Part shown: positions 7,522 to 15,552 of the stretch, in pieces | How positions within the stretch are numbered: position 1 is the first letter of the stretch | Layout: every line of letters starts with the position of its first letter | Assembly (NCBI GenBank): GCA_002362735.1 | Contig: DEUU01000046.1 | Coordinates: 1,318 to 18,905, forward strand | Origin: Dehalococcoidia bacterium UBA3254 | GTDB lineage: Bacteria; Chloroflexota; Dehalococcoidia; Dehalococcoidales; UBA3254 | DNA length: 17,588 bases | Direction of reading: 5' to 3' | Position numbers and translations under genes: made by a program | The notes under the pieces: generated by a model | Database searches by the model: none | What the model was told of the DNA's origin: nothing | What the model saw: the letters and a program-made list of their open reading frames with translations, nothing else

Positions 7522-7550
7522 ATTTTAATGCCCTCATTCTCTGTTGTCAA
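7522..7550 (-). promoter_or_regulatory. Sigma-70-type promoter for the cupin gene
   Basis: On the minus strand a perfect -35 TTGACA (7550-7545) is followed after exactly 17 bases by -10 TAAAAT (7527-7522), five of six matching consensus. Transcription would begin near 7515, leaving about 125 bases before the cupin ATG at 7391. It lies inside the upstream extension of the cupin reading frame and so argues against the longer start. Confidence 0.68.
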
Positions 7551-7627
7551 GGACGGTTTTTGACGGTTTGCCATCGATGGATTTTCATACCTTGTTTATA
7601 AAAATATTGCGAAATTGATGAAAGATA

Positions 7628-7647
7628 TTGACGGGTTGTGATATAAT
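7628..7647 (+). promoter_or_regulatory. Extended -10 promoter candidate for the 2-oxoacid oxidoreductase operon
   Basis: TGTGATATAAT (7637-7647) is a complete extended -10 of the TRTGnTATAAT type. TTGACG (7628-7633) is only 8 bases before TATAAT; a weak TTGATG lies at 7615-7620 with a long spacer. The start site would be near 7654, giving a leader of about 185 bases to the gamma-subunit ATG. The element closely resembles the importer promoter candidate at 6875-6893. Confidence 0.55.
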
Positions 7648-7838
7648 AGTGACATATCGAAATACGCATAAACCAAGTAGCCCCCTTTACCCGATAATTC
7701 GTCATTCCGAAATATCAGCTACTCTGGGGAAATTGACCGACTTTAAAGATATTTGATATTTTCAAATAAGCAGATTTATTCGCTATCGCTGGAATTAAAT
7801 CATTAATAATGAAATTAATTTAACAAGGGGCTTATATA

Positions 7839-8408
7839 ATGATTGAGATTATTTTCCATGCTAGAGGTGGGCAAGGCGGAGTCACGGCTTCTCAAATACT
7901 GGCTACGGCTGCCTTCTTCGAAAAGAAATACAGTCATGCAGTTCCGTACTTTCGCGGGGAGCGGAAGGGGGCCCCCGTTCTAGCCTACGCCAGAGTTAGT
8001 GATGATCCTATGGTCGAAAGAGGCCCCATCATAAATCCAGACATCGCCATTATTATGGATGCCGCTTTACTCAAGACCGTTAATCCGTTAAAACCCATAA
8101 AACCCAATGGTCTGGCAATTATCAATACGGGAAAATCTCCCGCGGAGATACTTCAGGCCTCCGAGAATAAAACCATTAGAATCAGTACCCTTGATGCTAC
8201 GGCTTTATCAGAAAAGATCTATGGCAAGTCAGCCATCCCTAAAGTCAATATCCTCATGCTTGGTAGTTTGGCGGCGTTGACCAAAATGGTCCGGGTTGAA
8301 TCCATATTGGCTGCAATCGATGAATATTTCACCGGGGACAACGGGGCCAAAGCCAAGGAAAGCGTGAAATTGGCTTACGACCATGTTTTAGGTACTATGC
8401 AGAAATAG
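7839..8408 (+). CDS. 2-oxoacid:acceptor oxidoreductase gamma subunit (PorG-like)
   Basis: Gamma subunit of a multi-subunit, CoA-dependent 2-oxoacid oxidoreductase in the cytoplasm; in this superfamily the gamma domain helps bind CoA and build the complex. The 189-residue length is typical. The N-terminal HARGGQGGVTASQILATAA carries the family GGQGG motif (10-14), and the YFRGERKGAPVLAYARVSD segment is also typical. The ATG has a moderate AAGGGG 8 bases upstream. It leads the rightward operon and is followed after 71 bases by the fused electron-transfer subunit, then alpha and beta. The true substrate (pyruvate, another aliphatic 2-oxoacid, or an aryl one such as phenylglyoxylate or indolepyruvate) cannot be assigned from this subunit. 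Confidence 0.92.
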   Translation: MIEIIFHARGGQGGVTASQILATAAFFEKKYSHAVPYFRGERKGAPVLAYARVSDDPMVERGPIINPDIAIIMDAALLKTVNPLKPIKPNGLAIINTGKSPAEILQASENKTIRISTLDATALSEKIYGKSAIPKVNILMLGSLAALTKMVRVESILAAIDEYFTGDNGAKAKESVKLAYDHVLGTMQK

Positions 8409-8479
8409 ATTCCCCGGTAATAAATCTGGATTTAATTTATATGGATTAACATCGACGATTGGGAGGTAATAAAAGAGAA

Positions 8480-10255
8480 TTGGTGAGAAAAATAAAAGCA
8501 TTAGGGCCCGATGTCGGTCTGAATCTGGATTATAAAGAACTACCTGTTGGAGCTACTCAGATCGGATTTAATCCAAATCTCATGAAGACCGGCACCTGGC
8601 GGTTTAACCGTCCTTTCTTTGCTCCGAGCATTGCGCCCTGTCAAGTTGCCTGCCCGGCGGGAGTGGATATACGGAAATTTATTGGATTAATAAGAGACGG
8701 CCAAATAGATGCTGCTCTGGAAAGTTATTTAGAGGAAAATCCATTCCCATCTATTTGCGGGCGGGTTTGTTTCCATCCCTGCGAGAGTGCCTGCAACCGG
8801 GGACCTTATGATGCACCGGTGTCTATCAACGGACTGGAAAATTACATTGGCGATAACCTTCTACAAAAAACCCTTCTTGCAGAAAATAATAGTAAAAGGG
8901 TTGCTATTATTGGATCAGGCCCGGCTGGACTGGCCTGCGCCTATTTTCTAAATCGGTTGGGCTATGTGGTAACAGTTTTTGAGAGAGATTCTCAGGCAGG
9001 AGGTATCTTAAGATACGGTATTCCAGAATATCGCTTGCCAAAGAAAATATTGGATCGTGTAATTCAGAAACTTTCCACTTCGGGTATAGATATCCAAACT
9101 AAAAAAGAATTGGGGAAGAATCTAACCCTATCTGATTTGAAGGACTATGATGCCCTGTTTGTAGCTACCGGAGCCCATCTATCAAACATCCCGGAAATGC
9201 CGGGTACCGAGGTTGAGGGAGTCTACAATGGATTAGATTTCCTGAAAGCTGTATCTCTGGGTGAAATAAAGTCCTTTGCTAAAAGAGTAGCAGTTATTGG
9301 AGGAGGAAACACCGCCATGGATGCGGCCAGGACAATCTTGAGGTTAGGCGGAAACCCGATAATTTATTACCGGCGTAGTCAAGAAGAATTACCGGCCATA
9401 AAGGATGAGATAAACGACTGTAAGCATGAAGGCATTGAATTCCAGTATCTCGTGACTCCGGTGAAAGTAATATCCGAACAAAACAGAGTATCCAGTGTTG
9501 AATTCATTCGAAACAGGCTCGGCGAACCTGACAAAAGTGGGCGGAGGACTCCCATTCCTCTTGAAGGAAGTAATTTTCAGGCCAAGGTTGATGCCGTTAT
9601 TCTGGCGACTGGGGAAGCGGCTGATTTGAGTCCATTTTTAAAATTAATAGATACCGATCATAAACTTATCAAAGTTAATGCGTTCGGGAAATCATCTGAT
9701 AAAAGTATCTTTGCCGGCGGTGATGTTACACAAACTCAGCGTACAGTCGTGGATGCCATCAGTTCCGGGAAGCGCGCTGCCATCGGCATAGATTGTCATC
9801 TAAAAGGCATTGGAGAGAACGAAATTATCAATCTGGTTAAAAGCATATCGAATAAACAAGGAGCAGTCTCCTTTAGAAAATATATTAACAAGGATTTCTC
9901 CTCCGCCGAGCAACCTGTAATTCAATATGAAGACCTGAACAACAGCTATTTTGAACATCTGGCAAGGAATGAGAGACGGGAGCTGCCTTTAGAATCAAGA
10001 ACCTCGAACTTTAAGGAAGTGCGTGCCAAATTCACGAAGAGCAAGGCAAACCAGGAAGCGGAGAGATGTTTTAGCTGCGGGCAGTGCAACTCCTGCGGTA
10101 ATTGTTTTGTCCTGTGTCCGGATGGTTCTATTACTTTCGATAGGCTCAAAGAGATAGCTTCACAAATGGAATATAACTATGACTATTGCAAGGGATGTGG
10201 CATTTGTATGGAAGAATGCCCCAGAGGCGTGATTCAAATGGTACAGGAGGAATAA
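8480..10255 (+). CDS. Fused NAD(P)H flavoprotein / ferredoxin subunit of the 2-oxoacid oxidoreductase (GltD + PorD-like)
   Basis: Probably passes electrons from the thiamine enzyme through iron-sulfur clusters and FAD to NAD(P). From TTG 8480 (591 residues) there are three parts. The first is a GltD/DPD-type iron-sulfur domain with C54, C58, C93, C97, C101 and C105. The second is a two-dinucleotide-fold core with FAD motif GSGPAG (145-150), nucleotide motif GGGNTA (274-279) and C-terminal FAD motif FAGGD. The third is a ferredoxin domain with C530, C533, C536, C539, C542, C546 and C570, C573, C576, C580. No separate delta subunit lies in the operon, so the C-terminal domain probably takes that role, as in PadH-like subunits of phenylglyoxylate:NAD oxidoreductase. 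The frame opens at TTG 8459, which is part of the GGGAGG ribosome binding site itself. TTG 8480 (13 bases after it) or GTG 8483 is therefore more likely; the start is uncertain. Confidence 0.9.
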   Translation: MVRKIKALGPDVGLNLDYKELPVGATQIGFNPNLMKTGTWRFNRPFFAPSIAPCQVACPAGVDIRKFIGLIRDGQIDAALESYLEENPFPSICGRVCFHPCESACNRGPYDAPVSINGLENYIGDNLLQKTLLAENNSKRVAIIGSGPAGLACAYFLNRLGYVVTVFERDSQAGGILRYGIPEYRLPKKILDRVIQKLSTSGIDIQTKKELGKNLTLSDLKDYDALFVATGAHLSNIPEMPGTEVEGVYNGLDFLKAVSLGEIKSFAKRVAVIGGGNTAMDAARTILRLGGNPIIYYRRSQEELPAIKDEINDCKHEGIEFQYLVTPVKVISEQNRVSSVEFIRNRLGEPDKSGRRTPIPLEGSNFQAKVDAVILATGEAADLSPFLKLIDTDHKLIKVNAFGKSSDKSIFAGGDVTQTQRTVVDAISSGKRAAIGIDCHLKGIGENEIINLVKSISNKQGAVSFRKYINKDFSSAEQPVIQYEDLNNSYFEHLARNERRELPLESRTSNFKEVRAKFTKSKANQEAERCFSCGQCNSCGNCFVLCPDGSITFDRLKEIASQMEYNYDYCKGCGICMEECPRGVIQMVQEE

Positions 10256-10260
10256 CACTA

Positions 10261-11445
10261 ATGGATTCCGAAAAAAAGATGCTTACCGGGAACTATGCTT
10301 GTGCTTATGGCGCCCGGCTTTCTCGGGTTCGAGTTGTCCCGGTTTATCCTATAACTCCCCAGACTACCATTATCGAAAAATTAATTGAATTTATCTTTAA
10401 AAAAGAGATGTCTGCTGAATATATCCCGATAGAATCGGAACATAGTGCGATGGCGGCGGCAATAGGAGCGGAAGCAACCGGAGTAAGAGCTTTTACAGCG
10501 TCATCCTCTCAGGGAATCGCGTTTATGCACGAGAACCTTTCGGTGGCTTCGGGTCTGCGTTTACCACTGGTGATGGCCATGGTCAACCGGACGATGAATC
10601 CGCCTATTGCCGGTGCCCCGGACCATTCTGATTCCCTGGCCGAGAGAGATACGGGATGGATTCAAATCTATGTTGAGACTGCACAGGAAATCCTGGATAT
10701 GATGATCCAGGCTTACCGAATAGCAGAAGACAAGGAGGTATTACTTCCTGTTGCAATCTGTTATGAAGGAATGGTTATTTCTCACTTTCTCGAAGCCGTG
10801 AATGTACCCTCTCAAGCCCTCGTCGATCAGTTTTTGCCTCCGTACAAGCCTGAACATGTGGTCCTTGATATCAACAGTCCGATGCATCTTTTTATGGCTT
10901 CGGATGATTATCTTCCGGAATATCGTTATCAGCAAGAAATGGGGATGGAAAATGCCAAAAAGATAATTAACAAATCCGATCAGGAATTCAAGGCTTTATT
11001 CGGTCGTGAATATGGAGGGCTAATATCTCCTTATCTGATGGAAGATGCCAGAGTGGCCATAGTATCTATGGGTAATATTTGCAACATCGCCAGGACGGCG
11101 GTTTCAGAGCTCCGGCGAGAAGGTATTAAGGCGGGCGCCATAAAATTGAGATCTTTCCGCCCTTTCCCTAAAGAAGCTTTGCGAGATGCTTTAAGAGATA
11201 TGGATCTGGTGATTGTTCTGGACCGGGCAGCTTCCTCGGGGTTTGGGGGTATTGTCTATGCCGAACTGGCAGGGACACTCTATAATCTGACGCCTAAACC
11301 TTATATCCAGGACTATGTTATAGGTTTAGCTAACCGTACGGTAACCGTACCGCAGCTTACCGCACTAATCAAAAATAGCCTGGCTGAAGTCAAGCGCGGC
11401 AGTCTTGATAAGCCTATGCAGTGGATTGGAGTAAAAGGTCTATGA
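10261..11445 (+). CDS. 2-oxoacid:acceptor oxidoreductase alpha subunit (PorA-like)
   Basis: Alpha subunit, which with beta forms the thiamine diphosphate active site that decarboxylates a 2-oxoacid to acyl-CoA. It has 394 residues, typical for PorA. Landmarks are YPITPQT (29-35), the ESEHSAM block with the conserved Glu (58-64), TASSSQG (79-85) and VNRTMNPP around N109-R110, where PorA proteins have the substrate-contacting Arg loop. The segment after it (IAGAPDHSDSLAERDTGW) differs from the usual pyruvate-type sequence I know, so the substrate may not be pyruvate (inference). The frame stays open upstream to an ATG at 10186 inside the preceding gene. AGGAGG lies 10 bases before ATG 10261, and the protein family begins there. 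The gap to the previous gene is 5 bases, and the stop overlaps the beta start. Confidence 0.93.
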   Translation: MDSEKKMLTGNYACAYGARLSRVRVVPVYPITPQTTIIEKLIEFIFKKEMSAEYIPIESEHSAMAAAIGAEATGVRAFTASSSQGIAFMHENLSVASGLRLPLVMAMVNRTMNPPIAGAPDHSDSLAERDTGWIQIYVETAQEILDMMIQAYRIAEDKEVLLPVAICYEGMVISHFLEAVNVPSQALVDQFLPPYKPEHVVLDINSPMHLFMASDDYLPEYRYQQEMGMENAKKIINKSDQEFKALFGREYGGLISPYLMEDARVAIVSMGNICNIARTAVSELRREGIKAGAIKLRSFRPFPKEALRDALRDMDLVIVLDRAASSGFGGIVYAELAGTLYNLTPKPYIQDYVIGLANRTVTVPQLTALIKNSLAEVKRGSLDKPMQWIGVKGL

Positions 11446-12335
11446 TTACGAAACAAGAAAAAGAATATGTTCTCAACCAGCAAGAAATCATGCAGTCGGG
11501 ACATAATTTGTGCCCTGGTTGTCCGGGAGGAATTGCCTGGAGATTGATCACCAAAGTTCTGGGCAAATCTTCCATTCTGGTACATAGTGCCAGCTGCTAT
11601 GGTAACCCGGTAATGATATATCCTTCCTCGTTAACGGTACCTTCGTTGTATGTTTCTTTTGCCAGTGCCAGTGCCGCCATGTCCGGAGTCAGTGCGGCGA
11701 TACGAATTTTGGAAAAAGATGGGGCTATACGAGAAAGGATCAACCTGTTCGTAGTCGCTGGAGATGGAGGAACGGCCGACATAGGTTTTGCCTCACTTTC
11801 AGGAGCGGCGGAGAGGAACGAAGATATTATTTACTTTTGCCTGGATAACGAAGCCTATATGAACACAGGTATACAGCGAAGCAGTGAAACTCCAATTAAT
11901 GCCTGGACAACCTCTACTCCTTCCGGGAAAAGTGAGAACCAGAAAGATATGCCGCTGATAATGGCCGCTCATAAAATACCCTATGTCGCTACCGCCTCGA
12001 TATCTTATCCGTATGATCTTATCAAGAAAATCGCTAAAGCTCGCGACATGGGAAAAGGCTTTAAATATATTCATGTTCATACACCCTGCCCAACCGGCTG
12101 GAGATTTGCTGAAAACAAGACCGTAGAAATCGGCAGGCTGGCGGTAGAGACCGGAATGTGGAAGCTGTATGAAATCGAAAACGGTTGCCAAAAGAAGATT
12201 ACTTTTAAACCACAACCGCGAAAACCGGTCACTGAATATCTGAAAGTACAGGGTAGATTCGGTCATCTTAAAGCGCAGGATCTCGATAAAGTACAAAAGG
12301 GTATAGATCTGGATTGTATGGAATGCGGGTTATAA
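11442..12335 (+). CDS. 2-oxoacid:acceptor oxidoreductase beta subunit (PorB-like)
   Basis: Thiamine-diphosphate-binding beta subunit with one [4Fe-4S] cluster. It has 297 residues from ATG 11442. The Mg/thiamine motif is GDGGTADIG (107-115) followed by DNEAYMNTGIQRSSETP (135-151), very close to known PorB sequences. Likely cluster ligands are C24, C27, C52 and C216. The first pair reads CPGCPGG rather than the usual CxGCG. The ATG overlaps the alpha stop as ATGA, showing translational coupling; an in-frame ATG at 11421 would overlap alpha by 25 bases and is less likely. The C-terminus ends with CMECGL, an extra cysteine pair whose role I cannot state. With gamma, alpha and the fused subunit it completes the enzyme. 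Confidence 0.94.
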   Translation: MITKQEKEYVLNQQEIMQSGHNLCPGCPGGIAWRLITKVLGKSSILVHSASCYGNPVMIYPSSLTVPSLYVSFASASAAMSGVSAAIRILEKDGAIRERINLFVVAGDGGTADIGFASLSGAAERNEDIIYFCLDNEAYMNTGIQRSSETPINAWTTSTPSGKSENQKDMPLIMAAHKIPYVATASISYPYDLIKKIAKARDMGKGFKYIHVHTPCPTGWRFAENKTVEIGRLAVETGMWKLYEIENGCQKKITFKPQPRKPVTEYLKVQGRFGHLKAQDLDKVQKGIDLDCMECGL

Positions 12336-12357
12336 CGTTCAAGGACGGGAGAAAGAA

Positions 12358-13566
12358 ATGAATAAGGAAATGGCACAATTCCCCATCATCTATTCAGATC
12401 CGATCGGAAAGTATGCCATTGGATGGGGAGCTCATCAGACAATTGCCAACGAATGCCACAACGCCAATATAAAAAAGGCTTTGATCACTACTACCGGATT
12501 AAAAGGGACCGGTATTGTAGAAGAGATCAAGCAAATGATGATTTATGGAGGAGTATCCGTCGAAGTATATGACAAGATAACCTCTAATCCCAAAGACTAC
12601 CAGATTGAGGAAGCTTACCGTATCTTTAAGGAGGCTCAATGCGACGGTGTAGTCTCAATCGGAGGAGGCAGTTCCCACGACTGTGGCAAAGGGGTGCGGG
12701 CACTGGCAGCTAACGGCGGACGGCCTATCGGTGAATTTGTTGTTTTTATTGATCCTCCCTGGCATGAGACCATGAAAGGTTTTAAACCCGTTACTGTCCC
12801 TCAAATTACTATTAATACCACCGCCGGTACCGGAGCGGAGTTGACACCGGCAGGAGTTTTTACGGATACCAAACGAAAGGCCAAATTCCTCTTTGTGCTG
12901 CCGGGATCAGGTCCTACTTTGGCCATTATTGATCCTTTATTGGTCCGCCTAATGCCGCAAAACATCGCTGCCCAGAGTGGTTTTGACGCTTTTACTCACG
13001 GGTACGAGTCTTATATGAGCAGATTACAGGTTCAGCATAGTAAAGGCATGGGACTCCGGGTGGCGAAGCTGGTCGCGGAAAATTTGCGAGAATTTGCTTA
13101 TAACCGGATGAACCATAAGGCCTGCGAAATGATGTGCTGGGCGGCTAATATGGGCGGATATTGCATGTCTTTAGGGGCAGGAGGTGGTCTGGTCCACGGA
13201 TACGGACACCAGATTGGAGCATTAACGGACTATCACCATGGATTGATAAACGCTGTTCTGGCAGTACCGGTAGAAAGATACAACGAGCCTTCTTGCCCTG
13301 AACGTTTTGCTGAACTGGCGGCTGCGATGGGAGTAGATACCCGGGGAATGACGACCCTGGAGGCAGCTGATAAATGGATAGATGAAGTCGAGAGATTGCT
13401 TCACGACCTGGGAATCAAAATAGGCCATCTGAATGAACAATTTGGATTGGAGAAAAAGTACTCCAAGCATATCGTTGATATTTATGCGAATGATTTTGCC
13501 AGGGAAGGTAATCCTAAAGACTTCAATTATGACGAAGTTCTTAATTTGCTTGAGAGCCTGATCTAG
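12358..13566 (+). CDS. Iron-type (group III) NAD(P)-dependent alcohol dehydrogenase
   Basis: Cytoplasmic dehydrogenase interconverting an alcohol and an aldehyde or ketone. The 402-residue length is normal. The nucleotide-binding GGGSSHDCGKG (102-112) and TTAGTGAE (154-161) match the family; GGGSSIDTAK and TTAGTGSE are the common forms. All metal ligands are present in the FucO pattern: D210, H214 (FDAFTH), H280 and H294, plus the active-site H284. A GGGAGA ribosome binding site precedes the ATG. It starts 22 bases after the beta subunit, so it is probably in the same operon. The neighbouring 2-oxoacid oxidoreductase, and the aldehyde oxidoreductase on the other arm, suggest an alcohol-aldehyde step of one pathway (inference). 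It is not close enough to one characterised enzyme for me to name a substrate. Confidence 0.93.
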   Translation: MNKEMAQFPIIYSDPIGKYAIGWGAHQTIANECHNANIKKALITTTGLKGTGIVEEIKQMMIYGGVSVEVYDKITSNPKDYQIEEAYRIFKEAQCDGVVSIGGGSSHDCGKGVRALAANGGRPIGEFVVFIDPPWHETMKGFKPVTVPQITINTTAGTGAELTPAGVFTDTKRKAKFLFVLPGSGPTLAIIDPLLVRLMPQNIAAQSGFDAFTHGYESYMSRLQVQHSKGMGLRVAKLVAENLREFAYNRMNHKACEMMCWAANMGGYCMSLGAGGGLVHGYGHQIGALTDYHHGLINAVLAVPVERYNEPSCPERFAELAAAMGVDTRGMTTLEAADKWIDEVERLLHDLGIKIGHLNEQFGLEKKYSKHIVDIYANDFAREGNPKDFNYDEVLNLLESLI

Positions 13567-13637
13567 AATCGTAAATCTGGTTACTCCTTCAATCTAAGAT
13601 ATGTATCAAAGATCGATGATTCGGAAGGAGATTCATC

Positions 13638-15107
13638 GTGAATAGAAGCGTCTCCGACCTTCAAAATTATGAATCTGATGTCGTGGTAGTTGGCGGAGGT
13701 GGTACCGGCCTCGCAGCGGCCGTAGCTGCAGCCGAAAAAAAGGCCCGTGTAATATTATTAGAGAAAAGAGCGGATCTGGGTGGAAATGCCGCCTCTACTT
13801 TTGGCCTTTTCGCCTCTGATAGTCATGTCCAAAGACGCATGGCGATCTCAGCCCCATCTGACCAGCTTTTCAGAACAGCTATGGATTATCATCATTGGAG
13901 GGTTGATCCCAGAATTTGGCGTGCCTTTGTCAACAAATCCGCCAGCACTATTCAGTGGCTGGAAGACAAAGGGATAAAATTCAATGAAATCCCTCCTCTA
14001 TATCCCGGTCAAGATCCCCGTACGTGGCATTGCCCTGATGCGTTTAAAGAACTCGGCCCGGAATACGTCAAAGCGCTTCGTAAAAAATGTGAAGAATTAG
14101 GCGTGAAAATATTTGTGTCCAGCCCGGCAAAGCAAATATTGACGGGCGAGAACGGGAAGATAATAGGGGTTATCGCAGCGGTAGACGGGGCCGAAGTTAA
14201 AATCACCACAAAAAGCGTCATCATTGGTACGGGCGGCTACGGAGGCAATTCGGACCTGTTGAAAAAATATTGTCCTTCGTACAGTGAAAACATACTTTGC
14301 TGGGGTATTCCCCATAACGGGGATGGACTGATGATGGCGATTGAGGCGGGAGCCGCGACTGAAGGAACTGGGGTATTTATCTTGCATCCTCATCTCTATC
14401 CCGGTTCACCTCATATCAGCGCTATTGCTCAGGAACCTTCGACGATTTGGGTGAACAGGAATGGAGAACGATTTGCCGACGAAACCATAAATTTCCACCT
14501 TACAGAATGTGGTAATGCAGTAGACAGGCAGCCTGAAAAGTGCCTGTACTCGTTGTTTGATTCGAATATCATCAGGCAAATCCGCGAAGACGGAGTTCTC
14601 AAATGCGGGATACCGGAAGCGGGCATCTTTGCGGGTGCCAGGCTGGTTGATATTGAAAAAGAACTTCAGGCCGAGGTTGATAAGGGAGGGGTAAAGATTT
14701 CCAACACCTGGGATGAAATTGCCGGTTGGATGAAGATATCTCCGGAATCTTTAAAAACCACCGTGGCAGAATACAACCACTTCTGCGAAAGAGGGTATGA
14801 TGAGATTTTTGATAAGGACCGGAGGTATCTTAAATCTTTACATAATCCACCATATTATGCCGTCCGTTGCCACCTGAGCTTTTTGGATACCGTAGGTGGT
14901 ATTAAGATCAATCATCGTATGGAAGTCCTCGATACAAAATATGATGCTATCCCCGGACTTTATGCAGGAGGCAATTCCGCAGGGGGCTGGCAGTCCGATA
15001 CATATTGTATCATCCTTGCAGGCAGCACATTGGGTTTTGCTGTTAATTCCGGTAGAATCGCTGGAGAGAACGCGGCGAAATATGTGACTGGAGAAGGCCA
15101 TGGATGA
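13638..15107 (+). CDS. FAD-dependent oxidoreductase, fumarate reductase / ketosteroid dehydrogenase-like
   Basis: A 489-residue cytoplasmic flavoprotein of the FAD_binding_2 superfamily, which reduces or introduces a C=C bond next to a carbonyl or carboxyl group. The dinucleotide fold is VVVVGGGGTGLAAAVAAA (15-32) with E42 for the ribose. Later come VIIGTGGYGGN (194-204), NRNGERFADE (273-282) and the C-terminal FAD block TVGGIKIN (418-425) with GLYAGGNSAGGW (440-451). There is no signal peptide, haem-binding CXXCH or flavin-transfer domain, so electrons must come from a soluble partner. The GTG start has AAGGAG 7 bases upstream. It follows the alcohol dehydrogenase after 71 bases and overlaps the VOC gene by 8 bases. 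Fumarate is an unlikely substrate given the divergent active-site region; a 2-enoate or cyclic enone is possible (inference). Confidence 0.87.
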   Translation: MNRSVSDLQNYESDVVVVGGGGTGLAAAVAAAEKKARVILLEKRADLGGNAASTFGLFASDSHVQRRMAISAPSDQLFRTAMDYHHWRVDPRIWRAFVNKSASTIQWLEDKGIKFNEIPPLYPGQDPRTWHCPDAFKELGPEYVKALRKKCEELGVKIFVSSPAKQILTGENGKIIGVIAAVDGAEVKITTKSVIIGTGGYGGNSDLLKKYCPSYSENILCWGIPHNGDGLMMAIEAGAATEGTGVFILHPHLYPGSPHISAIAQEPSTIWVNRNGERFADETINFHLTECGNAVDRQPEKCLYSLFDSNIIRQIREDGVLKCGIPEAGIFAGARLVDIEKELQAEVDKGGVKISNTWDEIAGWMKISPESLKTTVAEYNHFCERGYDEIFDKDRRYLKSLHNPPYYAVRCHLSFLDTVGGIKINHRMEVLDTKYDAIPGLYAGGNSAGGWQSDTYCIILAGSTLGFAVNSGRIAGENAAKYVTGEGHG

Positions 15108-15552
15108 AAAATCGGTATATTCTAATTTACATCATGTCTGCTTAATAGTTAAAGATATCGATATGGCGATCGACCATTATCGAGCGTTGGGAATCGGACC
15201 CTTCCAATCTCCCCCGGTAAAAACCGCCGAACTTACATTTAAGGATAAACCTGTACCGCCAGATTATTTCAAACGCTGGGAAGTCATGGGGAAAATGGGA
15301 GCCATAAATCTTCAATTGTGTCAGCCAATTTCAGGGAATTCTCCCTGGCAGCAGTTTTTGGATGCGAAGGGAGAATGTGTTCATCACCTGGGATTCTTTG
15401 TGGACGACATCAAAAAGGAGATTGACCAGTTTAAAGAGGCAGGGTTTGAAGTTATTCTCGCTTCTAAGTTTGTGGGCGGTGGCGGCGCCGCCTATATCGA
15501 TATCAGCAAGACGGGTGATTTTTATATCGAGTTGATACAGCCCCATCCTTAA
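15100..15552 (+). CDS. VOC-superfamily metalloprotein, methylmalonyl-CoA epimerase-like
   Basis: A 150-residue two-repeat glyoxalase-fold protein. The four residues that match the metal ligands of methylmalonyl-CoA epimerase (His, Gln, His, Glu) are all in place: H12 (LHHVCLIV), Q72 (INLQLCQP), H96 (VHHLGFFVDD) and E144 (YIELIQP). This supports an active metalloenzyme acting by enolisation, for example on an acyl-CoA or other acid, rather than a binding protein. The ATG lies inside the 3' end of the flavoprotein gene (8-base overlap) with GGAG 6 bases before it, so the two are translationally coupled and likely act on the same compound. True methylmalonyl-CoA epimerase is possible but unproven: no mutase gene is in view, and the middle segment with PVPPDYFKRWEV is unusual. 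Confidence 0.86.
   Translation: MDEKSVYSNLHHVCLIVKDIDMAIDHYRALGIGPFQSPPVKTAELTFKDKPVPPDYFKRWEVMGKMGAINLQLCQPISGNSPWQQFLDAKGECVHHLGFFVDDIKKEIDQFKEAGFEVILASKFVGGGGAAYIDISKTGDFYIELIQPHP

Larger units (their letters stand above)
7392..7838. other. Divergent control region between the two arms
   Basis: This 447-base stretch separates leftward and rightward genes and carries a promoter candidate for each. An interrupted dyad CATATTTA (7442-7449) / TAAATATG (7469-7476) lies in the cupin leader. A 6-base inverted repeat AGTAGC/GCTACT (7676-7681, 7718-7723) with adjacent C- and G-runs lies in the rightward leader. A 13-base palindrome TCATTAATAATGA (7800-7812) sits about 26 bases before the gamma-subunit start. 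These are possible operators or leader structures. No regulator gene is in the window. Confidence 0.5.

Noticed and set aside
7204..7563. Plus-strand 119-codon frame opposite the cupin gene, including a 29-codon part from ATG 7474 with GGGAGG upstream
   Set aside because: It lies antisense to the cupin gene and its promoter, shows no recognisable protein features, and the minus-strand frame has clear cupin motifs. The ribosome-site match at 7460-7465 may be chance.
7392..7574. Upstream extension of the cupin reading frame (61 more residues)
   Set aside because: The extension carries a strong -35/-10 pair, has a Lys/Arg-rich sequence unlike the core, and a ribosome binding site favours ATG 7391.
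11336..11350. 15-base palindrome GTACGGTAACCGTAC inside the alpha subunit gene
   Set aside because: It arises from the codons for a Arg-Thr-Val-Thr-Val stretch within conserved coding sequence, with no sign of a separate site.
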